DNA from: Myotis daubentonii
Lineage: Eukaryota > Chordata > Mammalia > Chiroptera > Vespertilionidae
DNA length: 64,000 nucleotides
NCBI RefSeq assembly: GCF_963259705.1
Contig: NC_081841.1
Location: 86,255,063 to 86,319,062, forward strand
Direction: 5' to 3'
The position numbers and the translations under genes were made by a program. The notes beneath the pieces are model-generated. The model did no database searches and was not told the origin of the DNA. It saw only the letters and a list, made by a program, of their open reading frames with translations. This document shows, piece by piece, positions 47,887-59,187 of the stretch; the first letter of the stretch is position 1, and each line of letters begins with the position of its first letter.

Positions 47887-48920
47887 TACAGCAGTTCTCT
47901 CTTATCCACAAGGGATCCATTCTAGGATTCCCAGTGGATGCCTCAACCATAGATAGCACAAAACATTACAGATGCTATGTTTTTTCTATATAAGAATACT
48001 TATCATAAAATTTAATTTGGTCACATTAAGAGAATAACAACAACAATAATAATGTAGAACATTATAACAATACTAGAGGCCCGGTGCATGAAATTCATGC
48101 ATAGGGGTGGTGTCCTTCAGCCCAGCCTGCACCCTCTCCAATCTGGAGCCCCTAAATGGGCAGTCAGACATCCTTCTCACAATCCAGGACTGATGGATCC
48201 CAACCACTCGCCTTTATGCCTGCCTGATTGCCCCTAACCTCTTCTGCCTGCCAGCCTGATCACCCCCTAACCACTCCCCTGCCAGCCCGATTGCCATAAC
48301 TGCCCTCCCCTGCAGGCCCAGTCACCCCTAACTGCCCTCCCCTGCAGGCCTGATTGCCCCCAATTGCCCTCCTTTGCAGGCCTGGTCTGTCCCAACTGCC
48401 CTCCCCTGCTAGCCATTTTGGGGTGGCCATATTGTGTGTTGGAGTGATGGTCTATTTGCATATTACCTTTTTTATATAGGATACTATAATAAAAGTTTTG
48501 CAAATATGGTCTTTCTCAATCAAAATGTCCTACTGTACTCACTCTTCTTGTGATGATCTGAGATGATAAAATGCCATGGGGTGAGATGAAGTGAGGTGCA
48601 TGAGACATTATCAAGTAAAATAAGGGTTACTTGTACACAAGAACAGCGATACTGAGACAGTTGATCTGATAACCAAGATGGCTACGAAGTGACTAAGGGA
48701 CAATCTATATACAGTGTGGGTGCACTTTGGACAAAGGCATGGTTAAAGTCCTGGGGGGCACAGAGCCGATGGCACAAGAATTCATCATGTTACCCAAAAC
48801 TGCAATTTAAAACTTATAAATTGTTTATTTCTGGAATTTTTCATTCAATGCTTTCAGACTGTGGTTGACCATGGGTAAGTGAAACAACAGAAAGTGAAAC
48901 TATGGACAAGGGGGCACTAC
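47887..48920 (+). mobile_element. Tigger7-like transposon split by Helitron
   Basis: The left part has CAGTTCTCTCTTATCCACAA and CCCAGTGGATGCCTCAACCA. The right part has CTTCTTGTGATGATCTGAGA, GGTTGACCATGGGTAAGTGA and ends in GGACAAGGGGGCACTACAG. The family sequence as I remember it continues across the Helitron at 48073-48481 with no bases missing. Family and orientation are from memory. Confidence 0.7.
48073..48481 (-). mobile_element. Helitron, minus strand, in Tigger
   Basis: CTAGAGGCCCGGTGCATGAAATTCATGCAT at the left, complement of TCCTATATAAAAAAGGTAAT at the right. Removing it rejoins ACAATA|TACTATAATAAAAG, a clean A|T target, which fixes both borders exactly. Confidence 0.93.
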
Positions 48921-48955
48921 AGTTTGTAAAGGTGAGAGACCAAAGAAATATTAAT

Positions 48956-49175
48956 GGCCCTAACCGGTTTGGCTCAGTGGATAGAGCATCGGGCTGCAGA
49001 CTCAAGGGTCCCAGGTTCGATTCTGGTCAAGGGCATGTACCTTGGTTGCAGGCACATCCCCAGCGGGGAGTGTGCAGGAGGCAGCTGATCTATGTTTCTC
49101 TCTCATCAATGTTTCTAACTCTCTATCCCTCTCCCTTCCTCTCTGTAAAAAATCAATAAAATATATTTTTTTAAA
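48956..49175 (+). mobile_element. VES SINE, intact, with TSD
   Basis: GGCCCTAACCGGTTTGGCTC and GGTTCGATTCTGG (A and B boxes), then a TC-rich tail ending AAAAATCAATAAAATATATT. Exact duplication AAAGAAATATTAAT at 48942-48955 and 49176-49189. Confidence 0.96.
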
Positions 49176-49281
49176 AAAGAAATATTAATGAAGAGAGTGA
49201 GTGATTCTTGAATGTGTACTAATTCTTAGGTTCATTAGAACATGTCGTTAAATAAAACCCCTTGTTTCTCGATCATGAATA

Positions 49282-50707
49282 TCCTATCTAATAAAAGAGA
49301 AACATGCAAATTGACCATAACCCCGACACCCTTCCCATTGGCTAATCAGCAGGATATGCAAATTAACTGCCAACCAAGATGGCGGCTGGCAGCCAGACAG
49401 CTGAAGTGAACAGGAGGCTTGCTTGCTCCAGTGATGGAGGAAGCCAATGTTCCCCCCCTGCCGCTGCTGGGCTCTGAGCTTGCACTCTAAGAAACAATGT
49501 TGCAATTATAGAAGCTAAACAAGCTCCAGAGACCTGCTTTCAGCCAGTTTAGGCCTCAGAGCTTAGAGCTGCTGTGATGGCAACAGAGTTTCAATTATAG
49601 AAGCCAAACAGACCCAGAACCTGCTTTCAGCCCTGAGAGCTGGAGCTGGCTCTCAGCTCCAGTGACAGCTATAAAAGGTAAATAAATCCCAGGGGAAAAA
49701 AAAGAAAAAAAGGAGAGGCTGGGAGCTTAAGTTGCCCTCCAGCCTGAAAATGGCTCTCAGTCCCTCACCCAGACTGGCCAGGCACCCCAGTGGGGACCCC
49801 CACCCTGAAGGGGATGTGACCAGCTGCAAACAGCCATCAGCCCATCATCCAGGCTGGCCAGGTACCCAAGCGGGACCCCACCCGGATCTGGGACAATTTC
49901 AGGGCAAACCAGCTGGCCCCCACCGGTGCACCAGGCCTCTATCCTATACTACAGGCAGGGCCCCATGTGCAGCCCTGGGCAGCAGGGCATAAGCCCTGCC
50001 CCCAGCCGGGACCCCTGTGTGCCACCTGTGTCCCCAGCTGGGACCCCTGTGCCGTCTAAGCCCTGCACTGCTAAGCCCCGCTCCCAGCCTGGACCCTATG
50101 ACTATTGGAGAGCAGGAAACTGCCGCTGGGCCCTGGGTCGCTGTGGTGACCTGGCCATTGGTAAGTAGAAAAGTGCAGCCTGTAGGCAGCCCCCAGCTGC
50201 GCCTGATCTGGGAGCAGGAAAGCAAGCCCAGCCTGAGGGAAGCTCCCAGCTGGGCCTGATCCAGGAGCAGGAAAGCAAGCCTGGCCTGAGGGCAGCCCCC
50301 AGGGGCCTAATCTGGGAGCAGGAAAGCCCAGCCTGTGGGCAGCCCCCAGCTGGGCCTGCTCCCCGATCACCATGGCAATCGGGGAAGGAACGCCCGGCTT
50401 GCAAGCAGCACCCCCATTCTGGCCATAGCCCAAGGGAGAGTACAACATGCAGTGGAGGTCAGGAGCCTGAGAGATCAACACAGAGGGGCTCCTGCTCCGA
50501 GCCTCCATGGTGTGGTTGGGGGCAGGCCCCCAGCAGACACACACACACACACACACTCACACACACGGGACGCCTGCTCCGAGCCTCTGCTGCCAGACTG
50601 TGGCCATCAGTGGGACATCCACTGAGGGCTCCCGGACTGTGAGAGGGGCAGGCTGGGCTGAGGGAACCCACCCCACAGTGCACGAATTTCGTGCACCGGA
50701 CCTCTAG
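49282..50707 (+). mobile_element. Composite Helitron, third 3' type
   Basis: The 5' half (49282-49941) has TCCTATCTAATAAAAGAGAA, the octamer, CCCATTGGCTAATCAG and CAAGATGGCGGC (49375-49386). It ends in hairpin-less GTGCACCAGGCCTCTA. The 3' half (49942-50707) starts TCCTATACTACAGGC, holds a GC-rich array (GGGCCTGATCTGGGAGCAGG units of about 50 bp) and a (CA)n run near 50534-50570, and ends GCACGAATTTCGTGCACCGG then ACCTCTAG. Confidence 0.9.
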
Positions 50708-51920
50708 TTAGCAGTATAATTAAGAAACTGTGTGGTTTCTTTACTTTATACATTATCTTTCTTTCCAAAGTCCTCAAGTTTATTCTTTGTCATCTGCAAG
50801 TAAAAAAAAATCACCCATTTCTGGTAAAATTACTTTAATTTATTAATAACTTAAAACATATTTGGAATCTTGGAAGACTGAATGTGCAAGCTTCAGGACA
50901 GTGTTATATTCACTTTTAAAATGTAAACTTTATTCACTCCTGAATCTCAGCAGACGTAACAGTAGCTGATACGCTAAAACATATTTGGTGAATGAAAAAC
51001 TTAAGAATAGTAGTAGAAACCTAAAATATTGAGTGAACAAGAATGACTGAAAAGTACCACATAAAAAACAGTCATAACAGGTCATAGCCTATTTGAGTCA
51101 GTTTTAAAAATCAGAGATCAGTAGCCTGAAAAAGAATTTGATCTTCAAATGAGCATTACTTTTGTATTCATTCAATATATTTAAGGTGAAGGATTACTTA
51201 CTAAATTTTAATTTATTAAAAGTGAGACTGAAGAGTAGGTTCACTTATATTTTGCTTTTACCAAAAACTCTGTAAAATAGTTAGGATGGTTAAGAAAAGA
51301 GAATGAGAGCATGTGTATGTCAATTACTCTCATTAACTCAATATAGGACCAACAATAAAATCCAAGTTTCCAGATTAAAAGATTTCGTAGAAGATAAATT
51401 TCTGGAGCCTAACATTCCTTCAAATATTTTTAAAGAGAAGTTTATCAGAATTCCAAAAGCACTATATCATGGTTTAGCCTAATAGTGACTCCATTAAATA
51501 GAGGAAATGATTTAAACTCCATCATTTTAGACCCGTGCATATTCATTTAGTCACATTGGAGTATTTTGTTCTTGTTGTAGTTTTAATGCATATAATTTAA
51601 CAAATGAGTGTTTACATGAACTATATGAGTATAGTATTCTGACATTAGAAATTATGAACTGAATTCAACAAAGGAATCTGATTTACAAACTTTTCATTGC
51701 ATAGTTTCTCCCTCTGCATTTTAGCATGTAAATGACATCCCTATTTATTATAGTCAGCTATTTTGAAAACTTAACTACCAGTTTTAACAATAATTATTAT
51801 ATTTATAGAAAACTAAGTAGATGCAATTTGTTATTCTTGAAGTTGCAGCTTTACTATAAATAAAGGTGGTAATTATCATAGGAAAACTATCATATAGTTT
51901 GCATATGAATGAACAGAGCA
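50708..51920. other. Unique AT-rich DNA
   Basis: Nothing recognised over about 1.2 kb. Confidence 0.5.
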
Positions 51921-51924
51921 CATG

Positions 51925-51987
51925 AGTGACATGCACCTGTCCAGGTTGTGGACAGTCCCCTGTTAGGGTGTGTATGGGAGGTTTTAA

Positions 51988-52039
<52 letters not shown>

Positions 52040-52068
52040 TCTCTCTCTAAAAATAAAAAAAAAATAAC
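51925..52068 (+). mobile_element. VES SINE 3' part with (TC)n
   Basis: CATGCACCTGTCCAGGTTGT and TGGGAGGTTTTAATGTTTCT, then a (TC)n run (about 51991-52037) and an A-rich tail. The tRNA-like head is missing or unrecognisable. Confidence 0.65.
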
Positions 52069-52619
52069 CCCAATGATTACCGTATACTAAGCAATGATTA
52101 AACAAGATTAGGAAATGTAAATGACACATTTCTAATCAGTGTATGCCATTGTTAAATTATTTTCCATAGCACTATTTTCTTGGGTAAGGTTTTAAGTGTA
52201 GAGCTCTATCCTAGGATACTATCTCTGGAGAAGATACTATCAGTATCTACATATTTCTCCCTTTCAGTCATTTGACTAGTCTTTTAAGGTACAGTATTTA
52301 TAGTTTGGATCATGTTTATACTAAAGCTAACTTGAAGAATATCTCAAGGTTTACAGAGTATTTAAGCTCATATGTGCTTTGGTTGACATTTTCAAGATTC
52401 CTCCTCTTTTACTTTGTCAGTGTTTCCCTCTCTCCTTCTGCTGCTTCCTGAAATCATCTTCCAAATAAACTACTTACACTAAAATACTTGCCCCTGAATC
52501 TACTTTGAAGTAAACTGACCTAAGACAGAGGTATTCATAATTGGAATTTACATGGTAATATGTGTAAACCAACAGCATTCAAATCTATAGGCATCAATTG
52601 GAAAGAATAATAATGATGA
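52069..52619. other. Unique DNA, nothing recognised
   Basis: No feature seen. Confidence 0.45.
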
Positions 52620-52880
52620 TGGTGATAAAAATACTGCCATTTTATTGAATGTTTCTTAAGTAATTAGGTACCAATACCTAGTCTAAATATTTTTACATAT
52701 TAATGTAATCTTCTCAACATCTCTCCTTTTGAGGTAATTTTATTATGACCCCCATTTTATGGGTGAAAATACTGAGGCTTAAAAATAGTAAGTCACCTTA
52801 CTGAGGTTCCATTACTAGTAATTTTAGGAATCAGGACTTGAAGCCAATACTCTGAACTCTCACTCTATCACTCATCAGAA
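52620..52880 (-). mobile_element. MIR SINE, minus strand
   Basis: TTTACATATTAATGTAATCT, CCCCCATTTTATGGGTGAAA, TACTGAGGCTTAAAAATAGT and GACTTGAAGCCAATACTCTG follow the reverse MIR order. Confidence 0.75.
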
Positions 52881-53106
52881 AGTCCCCCCAAATAGCAAAC
52901 TCCTTAAAAATTTAGGCCTCCTCAGACTATGTTTATATATCTTCTTGTAAAAAATATTTTTGTATTTTATTTTCTTTTATTCTTAATTAATATTGGTTTA
53001 TGTTACTTAAAGTTTCATGTGATATAGAAATAAAAGTTTTGTTTCCTTTAAATAGTAATTGAACTTTGACCATGGACAATAGTAACTATTATAAAGTATT
53101 CTTCAC

Positions 53107-53255
53107 CCTGGCCTGGTGGCTCAGTTGGCTGGAATGTCATCTAGTACACCAAAAGGTTTGGTGTGATTCCTGGTTGGGACAAATATGGGAGGCAACTAAT
53201 CAATGTTTTTATCTCTTCCTCCTTTTTTCTCTAAAATAAATGAAAAACATATCTT
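53107..53255 (+). mobile_element. VES-like SINE, diverged
   Basis: CCCTGGCCTGGTGGCTCAGT (A box), GTGTGATTCCTGGTTGGGAC (B-box region) and a short TC-rich tail ending CTAAAATAAATGAAAAA. Shorter than the other copies. Confidence 0.75.
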
Positions 53256-53605
53256 GATTGAGGATTAAAACAAAGAATTACTCAACAGGACAAATGAAAC
53301 TTGAGGCATGGTATGCTCATGAGTCATTCACCACGTGTGAAGTTACTTTTTCTAAGAAGGCTTGAGACCAATAGGTTGAAGTCATAAAGTAATAAATCTT
53401 TTGGAGAAGAATCTTATTTCTGGTTTGTTTTAAAAGGAAGAAGTTTTTATTTTTCTATAAAAATGGAGCCTATGGCTTACGCTAACAAATTCTGGGCCAA
53501 ACTTATATTTGTTGAATAACAAAGAACTTGGCCTATTTAGCCATCATTAGTTTAAAATTAACCAGACAAGATTACATAATCTGAGGAATCCTGCTATGAC
53601 GGACA

Positions 53606-54339
53606 TCCTATCTAATAAAGAGGGAATATGCTAATTGACCATCACAACATCGCAAAGATGGCAGCACCCACAGCCAATAAGGAGGGAATATGCTAATTGA
53701 CTGTCCTGTCCTAAAAGATGGTGGCACCCACAGGCAATAAGGAGGGAATATGATAATTGACTGCTATGACCTCAAAGATGGCAGTGCCTGCAGCTACAAG
53801 ATGGCTGGCAGGGGAGGGCAGTTAGAGGCAACTGGGCCAGCAGGGGAGGGCAGTTGGTGGTGACCAGGCCTTCCGGGGTGGACAGTTGGGAACGACTGGG
53901 CCTGCATGGGAGGGCAGCTGGTGGTGACCAGGCCGGCGGGGAGCATTTAGGCGTCAATCAGGCTGGTAGGGGAGTGGTTAGGGGGTGATCAGGTGGCAGG
54001 CAGAAGTGGTTAGGGGCAATCAGGCAGGCAGGCAGGCTGGCAGGCGAGCGGTTGGGAGCCAGCCTTCTCGGATTGTGAGAGGGATGTTACAATTGATTCC
54101 CAGTCAGAGCACATGCTTTCCCCACATAAGCCATACAATTATATTATATAAATACCAATCTATGTAAACCCTATATGCCACACTAGGGTTTACACATGCT
54201 ACTATTCTTAGCCTCCCCACAGGGATCAGGCCTAAACTGGCAGTCAGACATCCCCAAGGGGTCCCAGATTGGAGAGGATGCAGGCTGGGCTGAGGGACCC
54301 CCCTCTTCAGTGCACAAATTTTGTGCACTGGGCCTCTAG
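53606..54339 (+). mobile_element. Helitron, plus strand, with insertion
   Basis: TCCTATCTAATAAAGAGGGA opens it. AAAGATGGCAGCACCCACAG and an AATAAGGAGGGAATATGCTA unit are repeated three times near the 5' end. The 3' end is GCACAAATTTTGTGCACTGG then GCCTCTAG. About 54092-54210 is foreign: it holds a repeat shared with 56775-56840 and a GTAAACCCTA/TAGGGTTTAC hairpin. Confidence 0.87.
54115..54180. repeat. Unassigned 66-bp repeat, copy 1
   Basis: Matches 56775-56840 with six mismatches. It is followed by a 10-bp inverted repeat (GTAAACCCTA..TAGGGTTTAC). I do not recognise the family. Confidence 0.7.
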
Positions 54340-54577
54340 TCTCTATATATAAAAGCCTAAGTGACCGTTACAACTGAATGACTGGAACGACTGGTCACTA
54401 AGACATGCACTGACCACCAGGGGGCAAACAATGCAGGAGCTGTCCCTTGGTGGTCAGTGTGCTCCCACAGACACGCTCCCTTGGCCAGTGGCCGGTCAAC
54501 CTCCCGTGGTCCCTCCCAGGGCTGGCCCTGCCACGCTGGTTAGGATGAAGGACGCCACCCATGCACCAGGCCTCTAG
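54340..54577 (+). mobile_element. Short Helitron, CTCF type, abutting
   Basis: TCTCTATATATAAAAGCCTA begins directly after the previous CTAG, and it ends CATGCACCAGGCCTCTAG without a palindrome. It holds a CTCF-like pair at 54410-54457. Confidence 0.85.
54410..54457. promoter_or_regulatory. Convergent CTCF-like motif pair
   Basis: CTGACCACCAGGGGGCA and TGTCCCTTGGTGGTCAG face each other over 14 bases. The right arm is weaker by two changes. Confidence 0.4.
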
Positions 54578-55879
54578 TGGAAATATAAGTAAGGTATTCA
54601 AGATTTAAAATATCCACTAGCTTCTGAAGATTCAGTTGTACTTAGAAAATATATAAATCTTTGGTACATACTAAAAAAATGAAAACACTGTTACTATTCA
54701 CTTGTATTTATTTTGATAATACTATTATCGTGATGAAAAAGTATTAAGTACTATTTCAAAGAGCTTAAACACCAATATCCGGCAAATATTTGATTAAGGT
54801 TTTCTTTTTATAGGGGAATTTCATTTCCATGACTCTGGAAAGATTTTTTTTTCTTTTCTTTCTCTTTCCTTTTTTCTTCTTTTCTTCCTTCTTTCCCTCA
54901 TTATTTTGCTCTTCTCCCTTTCCCCTTCCTTACTTCTTTTGGAAATAAAATACACAATATTGTTTTACTTATGGTCAGTTTAGATATACCTGTTTCCCCA
55001 GATATGCACAAATTCTGAGGAAAAACAGAAGACAACTTTTATTTTCTTATTATAATTATGCAAGTAACTATTGTAAAATACTGAGTCAACAGTTAAAAAT
55101 CCAAACATGTAGAGTTAATTTTCCAAGGGAAAGAATAAATATCAGGAAAACAGCATACTTAGAGATAAAGTACTATACAATTATCTACATGAAACTCTGC
55201 CAAATATATTTTATTTAATGATTCTAATTTGTTTGCAAAATTTTTTGTCTTCTATAAAATGATTGAGCAAATATGTATCTCTAGTCTTCAAAAATAATGG
55301 CTCTTTTGTCATACTTTGCTTTGCATTATAGGTAGGTAATGCCATGATAGCAGTATACACATTGTAATCTAGGACCCCAGAGAGTGAACATAGAATCTCA
55401 ATCTCAATAAGTAAGGAGAGAGAGAGAGGAACAGAGAGGGGGGAACTCTTCTGGCAAATTTTATCAGAACATAAAGTTAAGAGGCAAAAAAATATTCAGC
55501 ATGGTGTATCCAGTAACGCTAAAATAATACATTGAATCTCAAATTTGTATCTAGTGATATGTATTATAGAGTCTTTAACTACAATTTTGAATGTGTTGAA
55601 AGTAAAGAAGCCAAAGTAAAGAAGTAAATATTTCCTTTAGCATTATTATCAATGTGCAAGTTTGTGTGTTTTTAAATGCATACGTTTTTGATTATCTGTG
55701 AAATAAATTCAGAACAGATAAGCCACAAGGAATCAAATGAACTCGTTAGTTTCATTCATGGGCCTGAATTCCTGCAGTATGTGCAAATAATGCATCAAGG
55801 TAAGTTCTTACCAAGAAGGGAGGTGATTACCATGGAGGGATAGAAGAAAGTGTGATCACAACACACTTCTTTCTTTTCC
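54578..55879. other. Unique AT-rich DNA
   Basis: A pyrimidine-rich stretch at 54845-54930 is the only conspicuous feature. Confidence 0.5.
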
Positions 55880-56088
55880 ATTTAAATATATTTTTATTGA
55901 TTTCAGAGAGGAAGAGAGATGGAGAGAGAGGAAATATCAATGATGAGAGAGAATCATTGACTGCCTGCTTCTGCACGTCCCCTACTGGGGATCGAGCTTG
56001 AACCCAAGCATGTGCTCTGACCGGGAATCAAACCTTGATCTCCTGATTCATAGGTTGATGCTTAACTATTGAGCCTCACTGGCCGGAA
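55880..56088 (-). mobile_element. VES SINE, minus strand
   Basis: ATATTTTTATTGATTTCAGAG at the left and, on the minus strand, CCGGCCAGTGAGGCTCAATA at the right. Confidence 0.88.
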
Positions 56089-56104
56089 ACAATACATTAC
56101 TTGG

Positions 56105-56225
56105 ATCTAAACTCCTTGAAGGTAGGCATCATATTTTATGCTCCTAATGTATCTATCCCCATAGCGTTTAGTACAAACACTGATTGTATTAACTTTCAAT
56201 GAATGCTTATTGGATAATTGATCAA
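56105..56225 (+). repeat. L2-like 3' end
   Basis: AACTCCTTGAAGGTAGGCAT and TTTAGTACAAACACTGATTG, then TCAATGAATGCTTATTGG, resemble the L2/MIR-type 3' end. Confidence 0.5.
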
Positions 56226-56774
56226 TATTTCACTTTAGATTTGGAAGGCACACTTCAATTGATTTTACACCTGGTCATTTAATCTATGTTCCTTCATTTT
56301 GATATTGAAGAGATAGTAGTGATTTTAACTGTACTAGGCTACTGCCCCACCTCACTTCTTTTACATAATTTCTTCAAGTCCTGTGATGACAGAGAGTAGA
56401 GATTGTAGTATGTCCAAATTAGAAGAAACTTTTTAAAAACTATCATACCTCTGGAATTGTGGGGTTATGGCTTTGTATAGCTCTAAAATTAGCTCAAGAA
56501 AGGACATGTGTTGGAGCCTAGAAGCTATACTTTCTTTCTCTAATTGCAACTCACTGTAGCCTCTTGTTTCAGTAATTCTCCACCCCCATCACCTAGGCAG
56601 GTGTTAACAGAAGAAATGCGGGGAGAAAATCATCAATGTGACATTCACCCTCAGTTCTAGAAACACACATCTTTTTATGAAATTCTCCAATTATTTTGAC
56701 ATAAAATACCTTTCCTTGGGCATTACTAGGGCTTGGGACTTTCTTTAACCTCTTAGCACCAAAGGCTTTGTTTT
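56226..56774. other. Unique DNA, nothing recognised
   Basis: No feature seen. The open frame at 56593-56865 (minus) runs through the unassigned repeat and is not supported. Confidence 0.45.
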
Positions 56775-56840
56775 GCTTTGCCCACATAAGCAGTGCAATT
56801 ATATTATACAAATTCCAATCTATGTAAACCCTATATGCCA
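56775..56840. repeat. Unassigned 66-bp repeat, copy 2
   Basis: About 91% identical to 54115-54180. Here too it lies close to a Helitron border. Confidence 0.7.
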
Positions 56841-56876
56841 AATCTAGGGGAAATTTGATGGCCAATTATTTGAAGA

Positions 56877-57308
56877 CTTGAGGCCTGGTGCATGAAAATT
56901 CGTGCACTTGTGGGGGAAGGCCTTAGCCTGGCCTGTGCCCTCTCACTGGGAGCCCTTGGGGGATGTCCAACTGCTGGTCTAAGCTGCAGTCAGACATCCT
57001 TAGCACTGTTGCAGAGGCAGGAGAGGCTCCCGCCACTGCTACTATGCTTGCCAGCCACTGCTGCAGATGCCAGCCCTTAGCCCAGCTTGTGGTGAGCCGC
57101 ACTCCCCCTATGGGAGCACACTGACCACCAGGGGCAGCTCAGGCCCCGCCCCCCATAGCCCCTCTGCTGCCAGTTGCCACAGCCCCCCAATTGTTGTCGC
57201 CTCTCTCTGCCTGCTGGCACCCACCTTGGCTGACCTGGTGCCGCCTGATCACCAGTCCTGCTCCCTGCTGTTCAGTTGATTTGCATATTAGGCTTTTATT
57301 TTATAGGA
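56877..57308 (-). mobile_element. Helitron, minus strand
   Basis: GAGGCCTGGTGCATGAAAATTCGTGCACTTG at the 3' end (CTAG degraded) and complement of TCCTATAAAATAAAAGCCTA with ATGCAAAT at the 5' end. A single CTCF-like CTGACCACCAGGGGCAGCT (57121-57139) lacks one G of the run. Confidence 0.85.
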
Positions 57309-57847
57309 CTAGAGGACCGGTGCATGCACTGAAGGGAGGGGGTCCCTCAACCTGGCCTTCCCCTTCTCACAGTCCAGGAGCTCTCTGTGGCAGGAGGTGA
57401 CCTGGAGATCAGGGGAAGGCAACGCCCCCATCATACCTCTGTTGCTGCCACTGCACCAAGGCAAGCCTTGGCCGGCCCTGGTTACCTGAGCCCCCAATGG
57501 CTCTGGTTACCTTAGCCTGGGGTGGCCCTGGGCGGCTAGGCAGCTGCCATATGAGGCTTGTCTGTGCCTCAGGCCTGCCCTGGGTGTCTGAGCAGCCAAC
57601 ATCTGAGGCTTGCGGGCACCTTGGGGCGGCCCTGGGTGGCTGGGGGGCTGAGGGCAGGTCTGGCTGCACTGTGCACCTGCCAGGGTCCCCCAGCTGTGCT
57701 AAAAGGATTGTGGGACTCTGGAAGGGCTGAGGGAGACTGGGCACCATTATCTTGTGGCTATCGGTGCCACCATCCTATGGCTATGGGTGCCGCCATTTTG
57801 TGATGGCGTGATGGTCAATTTGCATATTTCCTATTTATTAGGTAGGA
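57309..57847 (-). mobile_element. Helitron, minus strand, abutting
   Basis: CTAGAGGACCGGTGCATGCA directly follows the previous 5' end. Its own 5' end, complement of TCCTACCTAATAAATAGGAA, is at 57847. GCCGCCATTTTGTGATGG lies near the 5' end. Confidence 0.85.
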
Positions 57848-58851
57848 TAATAGAAAATGTGTGTGATTGCAGTGTGATCAATATATTAAATAATAAAATT
57901 CAAGATAATATACAATTGAAACAGTGCCTAGTGTGGCAGAAGAGAAAATAAATAATATTGACAAAAGCAGATTTGAAAATCCTTGCCAATTAAGTTAGAA
58001 ATCAAGAATTGCTTTTCTAATACCGATCTGCATCCATTCAAAGATTCTATTCAGTTTCTACAACACTGACACCCCCAGATATCTAATTAAATGGTCAGCC
58101 TATAAATGAAGTGTCCATTTTATTTAGAATTTATAAGAAAAATATTAATAGCATTCAGTATTTCATTATAGGGCTCTCTCATTCTAATATAAACTTCCAA
58201 ACTTCTTTCCTTCTGAAAGCACTTGCAATTTGGACCAACTGTGGGCTTTTTATTAAATAGGTTTACAATGAATGCACCAGCTAAAGTAACAAAAATACAT
58301 TAGTTTGCCTCTATTCTGGTCTTGCATCATGGTTCTGCAGAGCTGATTTGAAGACTACTCTCCAGCTAAGTTCAGAGGAACAAGAGCAAGTGTAAAACCT
58401 TCTGTAGATGATAACCTGGATGGAAAAGTAACACACTGATATCCAGCCTTTTATGGCAGCTAGTGGGTGAGTTGCTCTGAGAGAACAAAATCTTGCTTGG
58501 AGCCACCTGTTTCCAAAGTTCTTTCCCCTGCTCTTTGGCTTGTCAGGTTTCCTGAGGCCAGCCAGGGGTCAGGAGGCAGGAGAAGCCCATCTGTAATGCT
58601 CAGGCAATCTCCGGTCACAGGTGACGGGCAGGTCATACAAGAAACAGGAAATATATAAAATATGCTCAATCAAATTATTTAACATTTTTGTCAGTTTATT
58701 CATCCATCCATCCATCCATCCACCCATCCATTCTCATTTTAATGGAAAAGCAAAAAGACATACAAGAAACCATAGCTTAACTACACTTAGGTTTCTACAG
58801 AATCCAGGCTCTTCATTTTCCTCAAAATAGAATTGCCTCTTATATTACATA
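57848..58851. other. Unique DNA with short (ATCC)n
   Basis: A CATCCATCCATCC tetranucleotide run lies at about 58696-58731. Nothing else recognised. Confidence 0.5.
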
Positions 58852-59187
58852 TCATTTGATACAAGGGAATAAAGGTAGTTGCTCATTTATTTTCATTCCT
58901 GCACGCTCCCCACTTGGTTTAAAAGGAATGAAAAATACTTTTGTCCCCTTTGAACTAAAGTGAGGCAGGTACAAGTCTGACATGGAACAACTTCTGCAAA
59001 AGGACTGATTAAATCTCTCTTTCTTCTCAAGATGAAAAGGATCTTTAAAAACAAACTGAGGTTTTATATCTGTAGGTATTAAATTCTCCCTTTGCATTTG
59101 CTTTAGTTCAATGTAGCGTTTGTGTGGTTTATTACACCTTTCATGTAGCAGATCTAAACACCTTTGTGAAGTGGGAGATAATGGCAT
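58852..59187 (-). CDS. Unassigned 111-codon ORF, possible exon
   Basis: I do not recognise this protein. Its first ~80 residues are of balanced composition and do not resemble the repeat-derived frames elsewhere: MPLSPTSQRCLDLL, KPHKRYIELKQMQRENLIP, then TDIKPQFVFKDPFHLEKKER and FCRSCSMSDLYLPHF. It overlaps no recognised repeat. A stop (TAG) lies three codons upstream of the ATG. A GTATTT after codon ~83 could act as a weak donor, which would make the last ~28 codons read-through. It may be a terminal exon, part of a processed pseudogene, or chance. No domain, signal peptide or membrane segment is apparent. Confidence 0.25.
   Translation of the reverse strand: MPLSPTSQRCLDLLHERCNKPHKRYIELKQMQRENLIPTDIKPQFVFKDPFHLEKKERFNQSFCRSCSMSDLYLPHFSSKGTKVFFIPFKPSGERAGMKINEQLPLFPCIK

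Noticed and set aside
50507..50707. ORFs with His-Thr or Val-Cys runs
   Set aside because: They are translations of the (CA)n run inside the Helitron at 49942-50707.
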